From the NCBI GenBank assembly GCA_934726455.1, contig CAKVDS010000003.1:24255-88254 (forward strand): a DNA stretch of 64,000 bases. The letters are read 5' to 3'. Positions 1 to 9,240 of the stretch are shown piece by piece; the first letter of the stretch is position 1, and each line of letters begins with the position of its first letter. The position numbers and the translations under genes are program-made. The stretch comes from an uncultured Bacteroidales bacterium. Its GTDB lineage: Bacteria > Bacteroidota > Bacteroidia > Bacteroidales > UBA932. The notes under the pieces are model-generated. The model searched no databases, was not told where the DNA came from, and saw only the letters and a program-made list of their open reading frames with translations.

Positions 1-1604
1 AGCCATGCGAGTGACAGGGTCGGGGAGAAACTCCACTTGGTCCCGGGAGCGAGACGGCTGGAGCCGCTCTCCACCAGGGCGAGATCCGCGAAATACTTGC
101 CGGCGTAGCCGTAGTGTGTCCAGAAGCTGAAATTGTGACGGTAGATGGTCTGGTTGATGCCGTTCTTGTCGCTGTAGTCGTAGTCCCACTTAAGCTGCGA
201 AGTGATGGCATGGTCTCCGAACACGGCCTCGTAAGTCGCTCCGGCATCGATATGTGCCCTGCGGCTGTAGGCATCGGTATTGGCTCCGGATCCCATGGCG
301 GAATCGCTGCCCTGACTCTTGCTCGTGACGGTCGGCTCCGAAGCGCCTGCCGGCCAGGAAGGGGTGTTCACATTGTAGACATAGGTCTTGCTGTGGTCCT
401 CGTAGATGTTGGCGGTCTGGTCGTAGCCTGCACGCACGAAAGCGCCAAGACCCGGCAAGAGGGCTGAAAGATCCTGATTGATGGTCACATCGGCGAACAG
501 GAGACGGTTGTGGTTCTTGTAGTAGGCGGCTCCGCTGGTCTGGGCCACAGGGTTGATTTCCCCGCTCCATGTGTCGCTGCCGGCCCACACGCCCTTGTCA
601 TCCTTCACCGGGAAGGCTGCTGACGGCACGGTATACACCATATTCCAGATGTCCACGTTAGAACCAGGCCGGCTGTTCTCCAGCATCATTCCGAGGAGAT
701 TGACTTTCATCATCGTCGTCGGAGTGATCTCCATGTCCATGTTGAGACGCATATTGCCCTTGACATACTTGTCCTGGGTGCTGTACCCCTCATTGGCGCC
801 GGCATTGCGGATGAAACCCTTGTCGGAGATGAGGTCGATCATGGCATAGTAGCTGAACCGGCCCTCGCCGCCGCTGAACTCCATGTTGAAGTTGTCGGTG
901 GAGGCGGTGTTGCGGAAGGTCTCGTCAACCCAGTCCACGCTCGGATACAGATACGGGTACTGGCCTGACTTGAGGGCGGCGAGCTCCCGATCGGAATATC
1001 TCGCCGAAAGCCCGTCGTTGGCACGCGCCTCGTTGATGGCAAGACCGTAGGTGTGGCCGTCCACGAACTGCGGCTTGTTGATAAGGGAGTTGAACTGATG
1101 GTCATAGGTAAACTTGACCGTCCGGGCTCCCTTTGTGCCGCGCTTTGTGTTGATCTGGATCGCTCCGTTGATACCCCGATAGCCATAGAGAGCTACTGCG
1201 GCAGCATCCTTGAGGACTACCACCGACTCCACCTCCTCGGCAGAGACAGCCGTGATGTCACGCTCGATTCCGTCCACCAGCACGAGCGGAGTGTCGTTGC
1301 CGTTGAGGGTCTGAAGTCCACGGACATAGAATGTAGGGTTCTGGTTGGCGTATATTCCGGCACCCTGCAGGGAGATAAGTCCAAGGCCCTGACCCAGAAT
1401 GCTGTTCCCGATGTTTTTTGAATCCCGGCGCTCTATATCTTCAGAAGATATCACGGAGATGGCCGATGTGGTCTCCTCAAGGCTCAATGGCTTCGAAGCG
1501 CCTGTATCCACCACCCGTTTCTCCGGAGCGGTCCTCTCCTGCGCAGAAAGCGTCATGCTGACGGCGGCAGACAGAGCAAGGATGAAAATATGTTTTTTAT
1601 TCAT
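1..1604 (-). CDS. SusC/RagA-type TonB-linked outer membrane receptor (3' part beyond window)
   Basis: The frame runs open from an ATG at 1604 to the window edge, giving 534 codons of a protein whose C-terminal barrel strands are missing. It starts with a signal peptide (MNKKHIFILALSAAVSMTLSAQ) and passes almost straight into a TonB plug domain with the usual plug sequences PTFYVRG, PLVLVDGIERD and VVVLKDAAAVALYGYRG. The following residues are beta-barrel-like with alternating aromatic strands. Unlike the SusC at 3665-6772, it has no CarboxypepD_reg-like domain between signal peptide and plug. It starts 21 bases after the SusD stop, so it is probably transcribed with the SusCD pair. Role inferred: energised import of a glycan or other ligand through the outer membrane; substrate not predictable. 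Confidence 0.85.
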   Translation of the reverse strand, partial: MNKKHIFILALSAAVSMTLSAQERTAPEKRVVDTGASKPLSLEETTSAISVISSEDIERRDSKNIGNSILGQGLGLISLQGAGIYANQNPTFYVRGLQTLNGNDTPLVLVDGIERDITAVSAEEVESVVVLKDAAAVALYGYRGINGAIQINTKRGTKGARTVKFTYDHQFNSLINKPQFVDGHTYGLAINEARANDGLSARYSDRELAALKSGQYPYLYPSVDWVDETFRNTASTDNFNMEFSGGEGRFSYYAMIDLISDKGFIRNAGANEGYSTQDKYVKGNMRLNMDMEITPTTMMKVNLLGMMLENSRPGSNVDIWNMVYTVPSAAFPVKDDKGVWAGSDTWSGEINPVAQTSGAAYYKNHNRLLFADVTINQDLSALLPGLGAFVRAGYDQTANIYEDHSKTYVYNVNTPSWPAGASEPTVTSKSQGSDSAMGSGANTDAYSRRAHIDAGATYEAVFGDHAITSQLKWDYDYSDKNGINQTIYRHNFSFWTHYGYAGKYFADLALVESGSSRLAPGTKWSFSPTLSLAW

Positions 1605-1625
1605 TGTGTTCTTTGATTAGATTGA

Positions 1626-3659
1626 CTACCAGCCTGGATTCTGCTCGAGGCCATACTTCTTGTTGAGTTCCGTGATAGGGAACGGCTGCAGATACCACTT
1701 AGGATCGAATCCGCCCTTCTTCTTGTCCCACCACATGCGGCTTCCCACCGTGATAGGGAGTTTCTCGTATGAGAAATGGGACGGTTCGTAGAAGTCGGGA
1801 TCCGACGGATCCGTGACCTTGCCGAAACTCTTCTTGTACCACTGTCCGTCGCTCACAACCCACTTTCCGTCCTTCTTGACAAGGCGATGGATCACGAGAC
1901 GATGGAGTGTCTTCTCGAAATCATCCTTGAGCTTGTAGCGGATCATGTCGAAGTAGCGTGAATCCTGGAAAGCGAACTCACAGGCCCTCTCACGGAGTAT
2001 CTCCTTGATGAGGGCATCCTTGTCGGAGGTAAGGTTCTTGTCCGGATTGCACTCTACAAGTCCCTTGAGCCCAACCCTGGCACGCACTGCGTCTACATAG
2101 TCTATTGCCATCGCAAGGTCTCCCGTCTGCGCGAGAGCCTCCGCATAACCGAGATAGATCTCCGGTACGCTGAGCGAAACCCAGTGAGGGTACTTGCCCA
2201 CATAAGCTTCGCCTGCATAGTATTTGAGATAACGGTAACCAGTGCCATAGTGACTGTCCTGAGTATTAGGGACATTGCCGGCTGTGGTACCTCCGAGCCA
2301 GAGCTCATAGTTGGCACCGCTGGTCTTGCCGTTGCCCCAGTTGATGGTCTGAAGAGCCCCGTTGACCGCGACAGTCTCATACAGACGCGGATCACGGGTA
2401 TAGACCCTGTTCTGGAGCATCTGCTTGCCCTCGACTGTGTCTCCCTTGACGAACATCTCATCGAGCTTCCCGGCAGCGGCCGTCTCCTCCCAGTTGAAAG
2501 GAGTGCCGTCAGCCCAAGGGAACATCTCCACATACTCCTGAGTCGGGCAATAGCTGTAACGGGCGTTGGTACGCAGGTTGATCCAGCCGTAGTCGTTGCC
2601 CTTGGCGTTTTTGTGCACACGCACTCCCATGATGACCTCGGGGCTGCTCTGAAGCAGATATGAGGAACGGAACGCATAGCGGTAATCCTCGAAGGTGTCG
2701 CCGGCAGGTTCGACAAGGTGATATACCCCCGGATTGGCCTTCATCATGGTGATGAAGTCCTCACAGGCCTTGCGGAAGCGCTGCCAGCGTGCAGCATCAT
2801 AGTTGCCGTACCATGCCGGAGACGAATCCTCCATCGTGTAAACCCCGTCCCAGTAAGGTTTGTCGCTGTTGAACAGAGGCGATGCGGCGAACTGGAGAAT
2901 CTTGCACTTCAGGGCCATGGCTCCACCGATGGTCCACCTTCCCGTCTCGGAGGCGGCATCACTCGTGCCCGGATAGCCCCAAGGCAGGTGATTGCCGGCA
3001 ATGACCTCATCAAGCAGTCCGACCATGAAATTAACAGTCTCCTCAACGCTTCCGCGAGGATAGTTGTACTCGCTCTCATCTCCCTGGAAAGTCCCCTTCA
3101 CGATAGGCAGGCCGCCATAGAAGCGGAACGGCACGAAATAGGTGTTGACCAGCAGGCAGCGCGCCTCGTCTTTCATCCTCTCTTTCTCGGCAGCGTCAAG
3201 CCCCGGCACATCGTCAATCTTCTCAAGCAAGATATAGCAGTTGCGTACATTCTGCCAGATATACTCGTTGAGGTACGGGTAGATGTTGCCGTTCTTCTTG
3301 CTGTCTATCGAAGAGGTGAGAGCGCCCGTATAGTACATGTTGCCCACTATGGTGTTCTGGAAGAAGAGCTGGAAATTGTCGGAGAGCGCCTCCGGCATAC
3401 CCTTCCAATAATTCAGACACTGGGGAGGATTGTTTGTACTGTTGGTCGGCAGCGCATAGTACTGCTTATTATAGATACCGGCAAGGAACTGCCGGGTGTA
3501 TTCCGCGTTGGTGAACACGGTGTCGGCCGTGACGGTGCCGCCCGGGGCTTTCTCAAGGAAAGCATTGCCGAATTTGAGCGGATCCGTGCATGAATACGAG
3601 GCCAAGCCCGCGGCAAGCACGAGCGCCGCACCCAATATATATTTTGAAATCTGTCTCAT
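1626..3659 (-). CDS. SusD/RagB family outer-membrane nutrient-binding lipoprotein
   Basis: The 677-residue protein begins with a lipoprotein signal ending in SYSC, so Cys24 would be lipidated and the protein anchored on the outer membrane surface. The body shows SusD-type features: TPR-like helical N-terminal half, the LGYAEALAQTGD segment and the ILRERACEFAFQDSRYFDMIRY segment near the C-terminus that is characteristic of this family. It lies 5 bases downstream of the SusC gene in the normal SusC-SusD order. In the family, SusD caps the SusC channel and binds the glycan or oligomer. At 677 residues it is longer than typical SusD (about 550), as in RagB-like members binding larger ligands. 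Ligand unknown; no glycoside hydrolase is visible in the window to suggest it. Confidence 0.93.
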   Translation of the reverse strand: MRQISKYILGAALVLAAGLASYSCTDPLKFGNAFLEKAPGGTVTADTVFTNAEYTRQFLAGIYNKQYYALPTNSTNNPPQCLNYWKGMPEALSDNFQLFFQNTIVGNMYYTGALTSSIDSKKNGNIYPYLNEYIWQNVRNCYILLEKIDDVPGLDAAEKERMKDEARCLLVNTYFVPFRFYGGLPIVKGTFQGDESEYNYPRGSVEETVNFMVGLLDEVIAGNHLPWGYPGTSDAASETGRWTIGGAMALKCKILQFAASPLFNSDKPYWDGVYTMEDSSPAWYGNYDAARWQRFRKACEDFITMMKANPGVYHLVEPAGDTFEDYRYAFRSSYLLQSSPEVIMGVRVHKNAKGNDYGWINLRTNARYSYCPTQEYVEMFPWADGTPFNWEETAAAGKLDEMFVKGDTVEGKQMLQNRVYTRDPRLYETVAVNGALQTINWGNGKTSGANYELWLGGTTAGNVPNTQDSHYGTGYRYLKYYAGEAYVGKYPHWVSLSVPEIYLGYAEALAQTGDLAMAIDYVDAVRARVGLKGLVECNPDKNLTSDKDALIKEILRERACEFAFQDSRYFDMIRYKLKDDFEKTLHRLVIHRLVKKDGKWVVSDGQWYKKSFGKVTDPSDPDFYEPSHFSYEKLPITVGSRMWWDKKKGGFDPKWYLQPFPITELNKKYGLEQNPGW

Positions 3660-3664
3660 CGCTT

Positions 3665-6600
3665 TTAGAAGTTAAGTCTCACACTGACTGTATAGGTCCG
3701 CTGGAGCGGGTATGAAGGGTCCGTGCTGGCCTCGGTCTCAGGATCTCCCCAGATAAACGGGGTGAAAGTGAGAAGATTATAGCCGCTCAGAGCCACCTGC
3801 ATACGGCTCACGCCTATGGAGGACAGGAAACGGCCGCGAAGATTGTAGGCAAGCATGAGGGTCTTGAGACGCAGGTATCTTGCATCCTGCTCGTAGAGGG
3901 CACAGTCCTGATAGTTGTTGACCTTGCCGTGGTCGAACGAGGCACGCGGATACTTGGCATCCTGCGACGGATTCTCCGGATTCCAGGTGTTGTCAACATG
4001 GTACTGGAGGAGTCCGCCGGTGGTCTCGTCCGTCCTGGAGACGAACGGCTGGCGGAAAGAGCTTCCGATCATACGGCTCACGCCCCAAGCTCCCGTCCAC
4101 TGGGTGTTGACTTCGAAATCTTTCCAGATGAAGCCTGCATTGACTCCGATCATATACTGCGGGTCGTCGGTCATTCCGAGCTTGCGGGTCATGTCGTCCG
4201 CATTGATGACGCCGTTGCCATCAAGATCCACGAACACGGCATCTCCGTCCTTGAGATCCACGAGCTGCTGCGGGAAAGGCTGGCCGAAAGTCTCCTCATA
4301 GAGACGAGGCGTGTCGGCATCGTAATAGCGGAAGAACTGGTACATGTACCTGGCTCCGATACGGTTGCCTTTCTCGTATTGATACTCATTGGTATATGGG
4401 GTCTCCTTTTTCTCGATGATCTTGTTCTGGTTGTGGGAAAGGTTCATGTTGACCCAGTAGTTGAAGTCCTTGTTGATGCGGTCCTTCCACTTGAGGGAGA
4501 GTTCCCAGCCCCAGCTGTCCACAACACCGAGGTTGGCATAAGGGACATCGAAGCCTATGATCCCCGGTGCGGAAAGGTCACGCAGGAGGATGTCGGTACG
4601 GTGTTCCTTGTAGTAGTCAAACGAGGTGGAGAGCCTCTCGTTGAGGAAATTCATGTCCACACCGTAGTTCTGCTTGAAGGCCTTCTCCCAGGAGACGTTA
4701 GGGTTGTTGCGGGAGTTGGCATAAGCTCCGAGGAACGCGGTGGCGTTGTCCGTGCCGAAGTTGTAGGCGTAGCCGCTGCGGGTCGCATACTTGTCACTGT
4801 TGACCGTATAAGGGTCGTCCGTGTACATGAATCGGGAGCCGCCGATCTTGTCGTTGCCGACAAGTCCCCAGGAAGCGCGGAGCTTGAAGAACGAAACCAC
4901 GCCCTTGGCGAAAGAGAAGAAAGGCTCGTCGCTCACTACCCAGCCCAGAGAGCCGGCCGGGAAGACGCCGAAACGGCGCGAAGGGTGGAAGTTCTCGGAA
5001 CCGTTGTAGCCGATGTTGATTTCAGCGAGATAACGCTTCTTGTAGTCGTATGTGGCACGCCCGACAAGGCCCACATATCCGCGCGGGATGTCGGAGTAGG
5101 TCTTAGGGTAGTATTCCTTGCTCTGGTTGTAGAGCACGAGGCCGCTGACGCTGTGGTCACCGAAGCTGCGCGCATAGTTGAGCGAAGTCTCGAAGTACCA
5201 GTTGCGCGCCTTTCCAAGCTCCTCGGAATAGGTTAAAGGGCTGTTCTCCCCGGACTTGCGGTACTGCATCGAGCCGTCCTCCTGAATCACAGGATAATAG
5301 GTCGCGACTCCCGCAGTTCCGGTCTGGGTGGAGGTGAAAGTGCTGTTGTACGAACCCTTCATCTTGAAAGACAGGCCCTGGGTTATGAACTTCAGGTCCT
5401 GATTGAGAGAAAGATCCATCTGGAGCTTGTTGACATTGCTGGCTATATATCCTCCGATGGTGTAGTATTCAAGTCCGTTGGTACCGGTGAAAGGAAGAGT
5501 GAGTCCGTCAGAGTAGTCGGTGGTGGTAGCGACAAACTTGCCGTTCACCAGACCCGGGCTGGAGAAAGGAGTCGAGAAGTAGATGTTGCGGATCATACCC
5601 GTGGAGCCCTGGCCTGTACGCGGCTTGTCGGCGTTGTTGACATTGCCGGAGACATCGAACGAGACTTTCGTGGTGCTGGTCACGCTGAGGTCGAGATTGG
5701 CGCGGTAGTTGAGCCTGTTGTACTGGTATCCAAGATGATGCGGCGCATCAAACTCTTTGAAAAGGCCTCCCTGGTTCATGAATCCGGCGGAGACGAAGTA
5801 CTTGACTCTCTTGGTGCCTCCGGAGATGTTGATGCTGTGGTTGGACTGCGTGGTGACTTTTTTCATCATATAGTCCGTCCACTGCACGTTCGGGAAGCGG
5901 ATAGGATCCGACTGGTCGAGGAACTTCTGGATGACCGCATCGGAGAACATGGCAGGCTTGTCGTCATTGGCCCTCATCTGATTGTAGAAGACTGCGTAGT
6001 CGTATGAACCCGCCTGACGCACAAGATCCGTCGGGGTCAAGAGCGAGAACGAGGTGTTGACCGTGATCTTGGCCTTGCCCTCGGAGCCGCGCTTGGTGGT
6101 GACGAGGATGACGCCGTTTGCGCCCCTCACACCGAATACGGCGGTGGCTGAAGCATCCTTGAGCACTGTGATGTTCTCGATGTCCTCAGGGTTGATGTCT
6201 GACATGGAGCGTTCAACTCCGTCCACCTGGATGAGAGGAGAAGAGTCAGTCCATGTACCTTTACCGCGGACGAACACCGTAGCGGCATCCGAACCAGGCT
6301 CACCGGAGTACTGGACGGTGGTGACACCGGAGAGCTGACCGGCAAGCACATTGTTGACATTGCTGACAGGAGTCCTCAAAAGGTCCTCGCTCTTGACGCT
6401 CGAAAGGGCGCCCGTCACGGAGACTTTCTTCTGCGTACCGTAGGCGACAATCTCCACTCCCTCAAGTGTGGTGCTGTCCTCTTCGAGGGTGATGTCATAG
6501 GTCTTTTGGGCCCCTACTGTGAATGTGGCATCCTTGTAGCCGATACAGGATACTGTGACAACGGCTCCGGATGGAACTGAAAGTGTGAATTTACCATCGA

Positions 6601-6772
6601 CATCGGTGACTGTACCTGTCGTCGAATCTTTCAGGAAGACGCCGGCTCCTATGACGGTTTCACCGCTGGAGTCCCGGACCGTTCCCGAGATCTGCTGCTG
6701 CGCGACAGCCGCCCCTCCCAACAGGAGGAAAGCCAAAGCCGTCAATGCGAGCTTTCTTAGATGGATTCTCAT
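3665..6772 (-). CDS. SusC/RagA family TonB-linked outer membrane protein
   Basis: This 1035-residue protein is a complete SusC receptor. Residues 1-25 form a signal peptide, about 27-110 a CarboxypepD_reg-like domain (ISGTVRDSSGETVIGAGV, then GKFTLSVPSG), followed by a TonB plug (VEIVAYGTQKKVSVTGA; VFVRGKGTWTDSSPLIQVDGVERS; VLKDASATAVFGVRGANGVI) and a long barrel that ends in an aromatic C-terminus (VSVRLNF), the usual BAM signal. It is the first gene of a SusC-SusD pair and has a candidate promoter about 90 bases upstream. The pair imports an oligosaccharide or similar ligand with TonB-ExbBD energy. No anti-sigma/ECF pair or hybrid sensor is next to it, so regulation is not visible here. Confidence 0.94.
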   Translation of the reverse strand: MRIHLRKLALTALAFLLLGGAAVAQQQISGTVRDSSGETVIGAGVFLKDSTTGTVTDVDGKFTLSVPSGAVVTVSCIGYKDATFTVGAQKTYDITLEEDSTTLEGVEIVAYGTQKKVSVTGALSSVKSEDLLRTPVSNVNNVLAGQLSGVTTVQYSGEPGSDAATVFVRGKGTWTDSSPLIQVDGVERSMSDINPEDIENITVLKDASATAVFGVRGANGVILVTTKRGSEGKAKITVNTSFSLLTPTDLVRQAGSYDYAVFYNQMRANDDKPAMFSDAVIQKFLDQSDPIRFPNVQWTDYMMKKVTTQSNHSINISGGTKRVKYFVSAGFMNQGGLFKEFDAPHHLGYQYNRLNYRANLDLSVTSTTKVSFDVSGNVNNADKPRTGQGSTGMIRNIYFSTPFSSPGLVNGKFVATTTDYSDGLTLPFTGTNGLEYYTIGGYIASNVNKLQMDLSLNQDLKFITQGLSFKMKGSYNSTFTSTQTGTAGVATYYPVIQEDGSMQYRKSGENSPLTYSEELGKARNWYFETSLNYARSFGDHSVSGLVLYNQSKEYYPKTYSDIPRGYVGLVGRATYDYKKRYLAEINIGYNGSENFHPSRRFGVFPAGSLGWVVSDEPFFSFAKGVVSFFKLRASWGLVGNDKIGGSRFMYTDDPYTVNSDKYATRSGYAYNFGTDNATAFLGAYANSRNNPNVSWEKAFKQNYGVDMNFLNERLSTSFDYYKEHRTDILLRDLSAPGIIGFDVPYANLGVVDSWGWELSLKWKDRINKDFNYWVNMNLSHNQNKIIEKKETPYTNEYQYEKGNRIGARYMYQFFRYYDADTPRLYEETFGQPFPQQLVDLKDGDAVFVDLDGNGVINADDMTRKLGMTDDPQYMIGVNAGFIWKDFEVNTQWTGAWGVSRMIGSSFRQPFVSRTDETTGGLLQYHVDNTWNPENPSQDAKYPRASFDHGKVNNYQDCALYEQDARYLRLKTLMLAYNLRGRFLSSIGVSRMQVALSGYNLLTFTPFIWGDPETEASTDPSYPLQRTYTVSVRLNF

Positions 6773-6863
6773 CTTTTAAAAAATTGGTTAATATTATATG
6801 GTTAACAATAGTTTTTCGGATGCGCAAATACCTTGTTATTTGGCTGAATTTCTATGTAGACGA

Positions 6864-6894
6864 CAAATATATGAATAAAGTTCACACAAACCAA
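6864..6894 (-). promoter_or_regulatory. Candidate Bacteroidota promoter for the SusCD operon
   Basis: On the minus strand TATATTTG (6864-6871) matches the -7 consensus TAnnTTTG and a TTG lies 20 bases upstream (6892-6894). The predicted start is about 85 bases before the SusC ATG at 6772. Confidence 0.4.
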
Positions 6895-6903
6895 GCAAGA
6901 AAC

Positions 6904-6934
6904 ATAAAAAAGTCCCGCAGCAGTGCTGCGGGAC
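6904..6934 (-). terminator. Rho-independent terminator after the aldolase gene
   Basis: A perfect inverted repeat (GTCCCGCAGCA, one base, TGCTGCGGGAC; 6912-6934) is followed on the minus strand by a run of six T. It sits 25 bases after the aldolase stop and separates that operon from the SusCD promoter. Confidence 0.85.
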
Positions 6935-6958
6935 TCATAAGACATATCAGGAATGAGC

Positions 6959-8260
6959 TTACTCCCCTACGTGGAAAGCCACTCTCAGGTCCTCAACCTC
7001 CTTGTCCGTGATAGGATGGAGCTTGCCGGCAGGAGCCGCAAGCACGAGCGACTTAGCGCTGAACTCAGCCACCTCAAGACGGTCAAACGCATTTATCAGG
7101 GAATCAGAAGCCACAACTATAGAGTCGTTGGCAAGCATGGCGCAAGGACGATCCTTGAAGACCTCGGCGACCTTGGCCGGATCGGTATACTGCGAGCCGA
7201 ACGGGAACTTCGGCACATCCTGAAGGAAAATCCAGCTCTCCGGAATGGTGCGCACATTGAACTCGGCATCTGTGGTGCAGAATCCCATGAGCGCCGGGCA
7301 CTGAGTGAGGACAACGGCCTTGACCTTAGGGTTGCGGCGATAGATCTCGTAGTGCAGGGCTGCTGCGCGGCTCGGCTTCTTGCCGGCCTCTGCCATGCCG
7401 TCCTTGATCTGGACAATGTCCTCCTCATCGATATCCCAACGCTGCACACCGGTCGGAGTGATCAAGAAGTCGTTGTCCCTCCAGCGCATGGACACAGTAC
7501 CATAAGAACTGCTCATGAGGTGCTGATCGCAGGCGCGGCGCACCATGCGGCAGATTTCCGCCCTCAAGGCACGCTCATCTGAAGGATGCGTAACATCCAT
7601 GAAGTGCTGGAAGTTCGGCTGATGCTTCTCATGCATGAGTATCTGCTCTTCTGTAAGATACTTAGGCTCTCCGAGAGTCTTGGCATTGAGGATGGTGCGT
7701 GCGCAGAGTTCGAGCGTCTCGAAACGCTGGTAGGCATCTCCGATGTCTTCTCCACAAAGCACTACACCATGATTCTCCATTATCACTGCCTTGTACTCGG
7801 GATTCTTCTCGAACTCGGCGGCTATGCTCCTTCCGAGAGCCTCGCTGCCCGGAACATCGTATTTGGCGAATCCTATAGGGCCGCAGACATCACGGGCCTG
7901 AGGAATGATGCTCGTGTCGGGGATCTGATGGATGACGCTGAAGGTCACGAGTCCAGGAGGATGGGCATGGATGACTGCCCTCATCTTAGGACGGATCTTG
8001 TAGATCGCCTTGTGGAACGGATACTCGGAAGACGGACGGTGCGGACCGACGATGGTGCCGTCAGCTTTGACGCACATGATGTCCTTGGCGGTCAAAGAGC
8101 CCTTGTCGATGCCGGCAGGGGTGATCCACATGTCGCCGTTGTCGTCCATTATGGACAGGTTGCCGCCGGAGGTCGTAGTCAGGCCTTCGCGGTAGATACG
8201 TCCGATAATCAGAGCAAGCTGCTCTGCCGGATGCATCAAATTTGTGTTAAGCTGTTTCAT
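6959..8260 (-). CDS. Class II aldolase/adducin protein with two aldolase domains, second one degenerate
   Basis: The 433-residue protein is a tandem repeat of the class II aldolase fold. Domain 1 (about residues 8-215) keeps the family's catalytic and zinc residues: SSGGNLS-like loop near 30, Glu79 in SSEYPFH, His98 and His100 in IHAHPPG, and His164 in MENHGVV. Domain 2 (about 230-425) aligns with it (SSYGTVS, SRAAALHYE, AVVLTQCPA, MLANDSIV) but has Ala, Leu, Gln and Asp at these four positions, so it cannot bind zinc in the same way. Known single-domain members are about 210-270 residues (L-fuculose-phosphate aldolase, L-rhamnulose-phosphate aldolase). The substrate is probably a sugar phosphate, supported only by the nearby SIS-domain gene. 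It ends the minus-strand gene set starting with the DUF4954 gene and is followed by a terminator. Confidence 0.85.
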   Translation of the reverse strand: MKQLNTNLMHPAEQLALIIGRIYREGLTTTSGGNLSIMDDNGDMWITPAGIDKGSLTAKDIMCVKADGTIVGPHRPSSEYPFHKAIYKIRPKMRAVIHAHPPGLVTFSVIHQIPDTSIIPQARDVCGPIGFAKYDVPGSEALGRSIAAEFEKNPEYKAVIMENHGVVLCGEDIGDAYQRFETLELCARTILNAKTLGEPKYLTEEQILMHEKHQPNFQHFMDVTHPSDERALRAEICRMVRRACDQHLMSSSYGTVSMRWRDNDFLITPTGVQRWDIDEEDIVQIKDGMAEAGKKPSRAAALHYEIYRRNPKVKAVVLTQCPALMGFCTTDAEFNVRTIPESWIFLQDVPKFPFGSQYTDPAKVAEVFKDRPCAMLANDSIVVASDSLINAFDRLEVAEFSAKSLVLAAPAGKLHPITDKEVEDLRVAFHVGE

Positions 8261-8274
8261 ATCAGCAGTTGATA

Positions 8275-9231
8275 TTATTGGTTAACTATCAATTCAGCAA
8301 GTTCTTCCGGCTTTACACCGGCAAAATACCCCTCTATGCCAAGGCGGTCCAGGGCCTCGCTCACAGCCGTCTTCTCAAACCGCGTCCCGCGCAGCGCGGA
8401 AGCGAGCGCCTCCGCAGGCTTGTCTCCGAGAAAATCCCCGGCGAAACTGATGCCTGTCATGACACCATGGTCAACAGCCACACTGACCTCGACGGTGCCG
8501 CAGGCAAGCTTGGCCTTACGGGAGAAGCCGGCTTCGCGTGAATGGCCATAAACCCAGTCCCAGGTGGAGAATTTCTCTTTCGCCATACGCTCCACCTCAG
8601 CATAATCCTCCGGCCCCATCGGAATCTGACCGTCTCCGCCGGAGAGAATGTCATGGAGGGCCGACTGCACCTCGTCAAGAGACTTGAACTGCGGGAGATA
8701 ATCCTTGAGATTGGCAACCCGGCTGCGGACCGAAGCGATGCCCTTGGCCTCCATCTTGGAGCCCGGCACATCAAGAACTTTGGTAAGAGTGTCTATGTCA
8801 ACATCATACATCAGCGTGCCGTGCACAATCTCACGGTCGCGCCACACCCGGCGGGCATAGCCGGAAACCTTGCGCCCGTCAACGAAGATGTCATTGCGCC
8901 CCGTGAGTTCCGCATCTACACCCAAAGAACGCAGCGCGGCCACGAAAGGCTCAGGAGAGACATTCTTGCCGATGAAGGTGTAGTTCATGTTCTGCAGGTC
9001 ATGATACACGGCACCGCCACCGGTCACCCGTCTGGCCAAAGTAATCCCATGAGAGTCAAGATAATTAAGATTAACCTCACTGTAGGCGTTCTGGTTGAGG
9101 CCTATGATGACAGCCGGGCGGTTTCTCCACAGGTAGAAGAAATCCTCGTCCGAGCGGTACTGCTGGAGGCAGTACTCGTCAAAAGCCAGATTGAAATGCG
9201 GGTCAGTGGATGTGTTGACTGCGAATTTCAT
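8275..9231 (-). CDS. lplA: Lipoate-protein ligase A family protein
   Basis: The 318-residue sequence fits the bacterial LplA plan: an N-terminal catalytic domain with the lipoate-binding motif RRVTGGGAVYHD (residues 67-78), FVDGRKVSGYARR with the likely catalytic lysine Lys121, and HGTLMYDVD, followed by a C-terminal accessory domain from about residue 245. The enzyme activates lipoate to lipoyl-AMP and transfers it to lipoyl domains of 2-oxoacid dehydrogenases or the glycine cleavage H protein in the cytoplasm. It starts 9 bases after the SIS gene stop and ends 14 bases before the aldolase gene, so it is probably co-transcribed with sugar genes, an unexpected partner set. Confidence 0.9.
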   Translation of the reverse strand: MKFAVNTSTDPHFNLAFDEYCLQQYRSDEDFFYLWRNRPAVIIGLNQNAYSEVNLNYLDSHGITLARRVTGGGAVYHDLQNMNYTFIGKNVSPEPFVAALRSLGVDAELTGRNDIFVDGRKVSGYARRVWRDREIVHGTLMYDVDIDTLTKVLDVPGSKMEAKGIASVRSRVANLKDYLPQFKSLDEVQSALHDILSGGDGQIPMGPEDYAEVERMAKEKFSTWDWVYGHSREAGFSRKAKLACGTVEVSVAVDHGVMTGISFAGDFLGDKPAEALASALRGTRFEKTAVSEALDRLGIEGYFAGVKPEELAELIVNQ

Positions 9232-9240
9232 ATAATACTA

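Noticed and set aside
3929..5236. 435-codon frame antisense to SusC
   Set aside because: Mirror of a GC-rich SusC gene; the sequence is Val/Glu/Arg-rich and without recognisable fold.
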